Shown: piece by piece, positions 6,400-6,577 of the stretch
How positions within the stretch are numbered: the first letter of the stretch is position 1
Layout: each line of letters opens with the position of its first letter
Source: JBAXQQ01 sp037131695
Lineage (GTDB): Bacteria > Armatimonadota > Hebobacteria > CAIYQO01
DNA length: 6,577 bases
Direction: 5' to 3'
Assembly (NCBI GenBank): GCA_964638715.1
Contig: CAZWZF010000108.1
Location: 1-6,577, forward strand
The notes under the pieces: generated by a model
Told to the model about the DNA's origin: nothing
Databases searched by the model: none
Seen by the model: only the letters and a program-made list of their open reading frames with translations
Position numbers and translations under genes: made by a program

Positions 6400-6530
6400 T
6401 CATAATTCCATAGCCCACGGCAACGCCGCTGGGAAAATTTAATCATAATTCCTTCGTTTTTAGGAATGCTGCTCTTACAGAGCGTAATCTTTGTGATTAT
6501 ACCAAATCCCAGCGGCGTTGCCCTCACCCT
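6400..6530. repeat. Palindromic 3' intergenic element with 16-bp perfect inverted repeat
   Basis: GGCAACGCCGCTGGGA (6419-6434) and TCCCAGCGGCGTTGCC (6507-6522) are perfect inverted repeats enclosing 72 bp. Inside are nested short stems: TAATCA/TGATTA (6440-6445 with 6494-6499), ATTCCT/AGGAAT (6448-6453 with 6462-6467) and GCTCT/AGAGC (6471-6475 with 6479-6483, 3-nt loop). A 10-bp direct repeat, TCATAATTCC, occurs at 6400-6409 and 6443-6452. It begins 17 bp after the last stop codon. A T7 run (6539-6545) lies 16 bp downstream, so it could end transcription weakly, but it is not a standard intrinsic terminator. It may be a repeat element or a structured RNA. Confidence 0.6.
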
Positions 6531-6547
6531 TATACACATTTTTTTGA

Positions 6548-6575
6548 TTGAATGGTTAAATTGATGATTTATAAT
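6548..6575 (+). promoter_or_regulatory. Possible promoter reading out of the window
   Basis: TTGAAT at 6548-6553 and TATAAT at 6570-6575 are 16 bp apart. This would drive a gene beyond the right edge. The surrounding sequence is AT-rich, so a chance match is plausible. Confidence 0.3.
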
Positions 6576-6577
6576 GT

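Noticed and set aside
6273..6539. 88-codon open frame on the minus strand at the right end
   Set aside because: It overlaps the end of the PaaK-like gene and otherwise translates the palindromic repeat. The product has no family resemblance and no clear ribosome site.

Overview
The window holds one compact operon-like cluster on the + strand that encodes a complete branched-chain-amino-acid-type (HAAT/Liv) ABC importer followed by a phenylacetate-CoA-ligase-like protein. The order is livK-like (periplasmic binding protein), livH-like and livM-like (permeases), livG-like and livF-like (ATPases), then the PaaK-like gene. A Sec signal peptide on the binding protein, a binding-protein-dependent Liv system and clear Shine-Dalgarno sites point to a Gram-negative, diderm bacterium. 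The moderate GC content and the AT-rich and palindromic intergenic repeats resemble what I remember of uncultured PVC-group (Lentisphaerae-like) or deltaproteobacterial genomes. That placement is a weak inference.

Layout. Positions 1-312 are non-coding upstream DNA with a good promoter candidate (TTGCAT, 17 bp, TATAAT at 233-261) and repeated GTAAGT/ACTTAC words just after it. livK is at 313-1446. The 220-bp gap to livH is unusually structured: tandem 14-bp AT-rich repeats, a 12-bp palindrome, a REP-like GC hairpin, a 7-bp-period T/A tract, and a second strong stem-loop ending 14 bases before the livH ATG. From livH (1667-2614) onward the genes are tightly packed: 2 bp between livH and livM, a 4-bp ATGA overlap between livM and livG, an 8-bp overlap between livG and livF, and 2 bp between livF and the PaaK-like gene (ends 6383). 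livM, livG and livF have strong AGGAGG-type ribosome sites. The last 194 bp carry a perfect 16-bp inverted repeat enclosing smaller hairpins, and a possible promoter at the very end that reads out of the window.

How the genes work together. LivK would capture a carboxylate ligand in the periplasm and LivHM-GF would import it at the cost of ATP. A PaaK-like gene in the same transcription unit suggests an aromatic or aryl-alkanoic acid, or an amino acid fermented to such acids, instead of only leucine, isoleucine or valine. The PaaK-like protein is the most interesting item. It aligns without gaps to the remembered family pattern at both the ATP-binding (A3) motif and the C-terminal lysine motif (A10), yet both motifs are substituted, including loss of the lysine expected to catalyse adenylation. 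It may be a non-catalytic or repurposed ligase.
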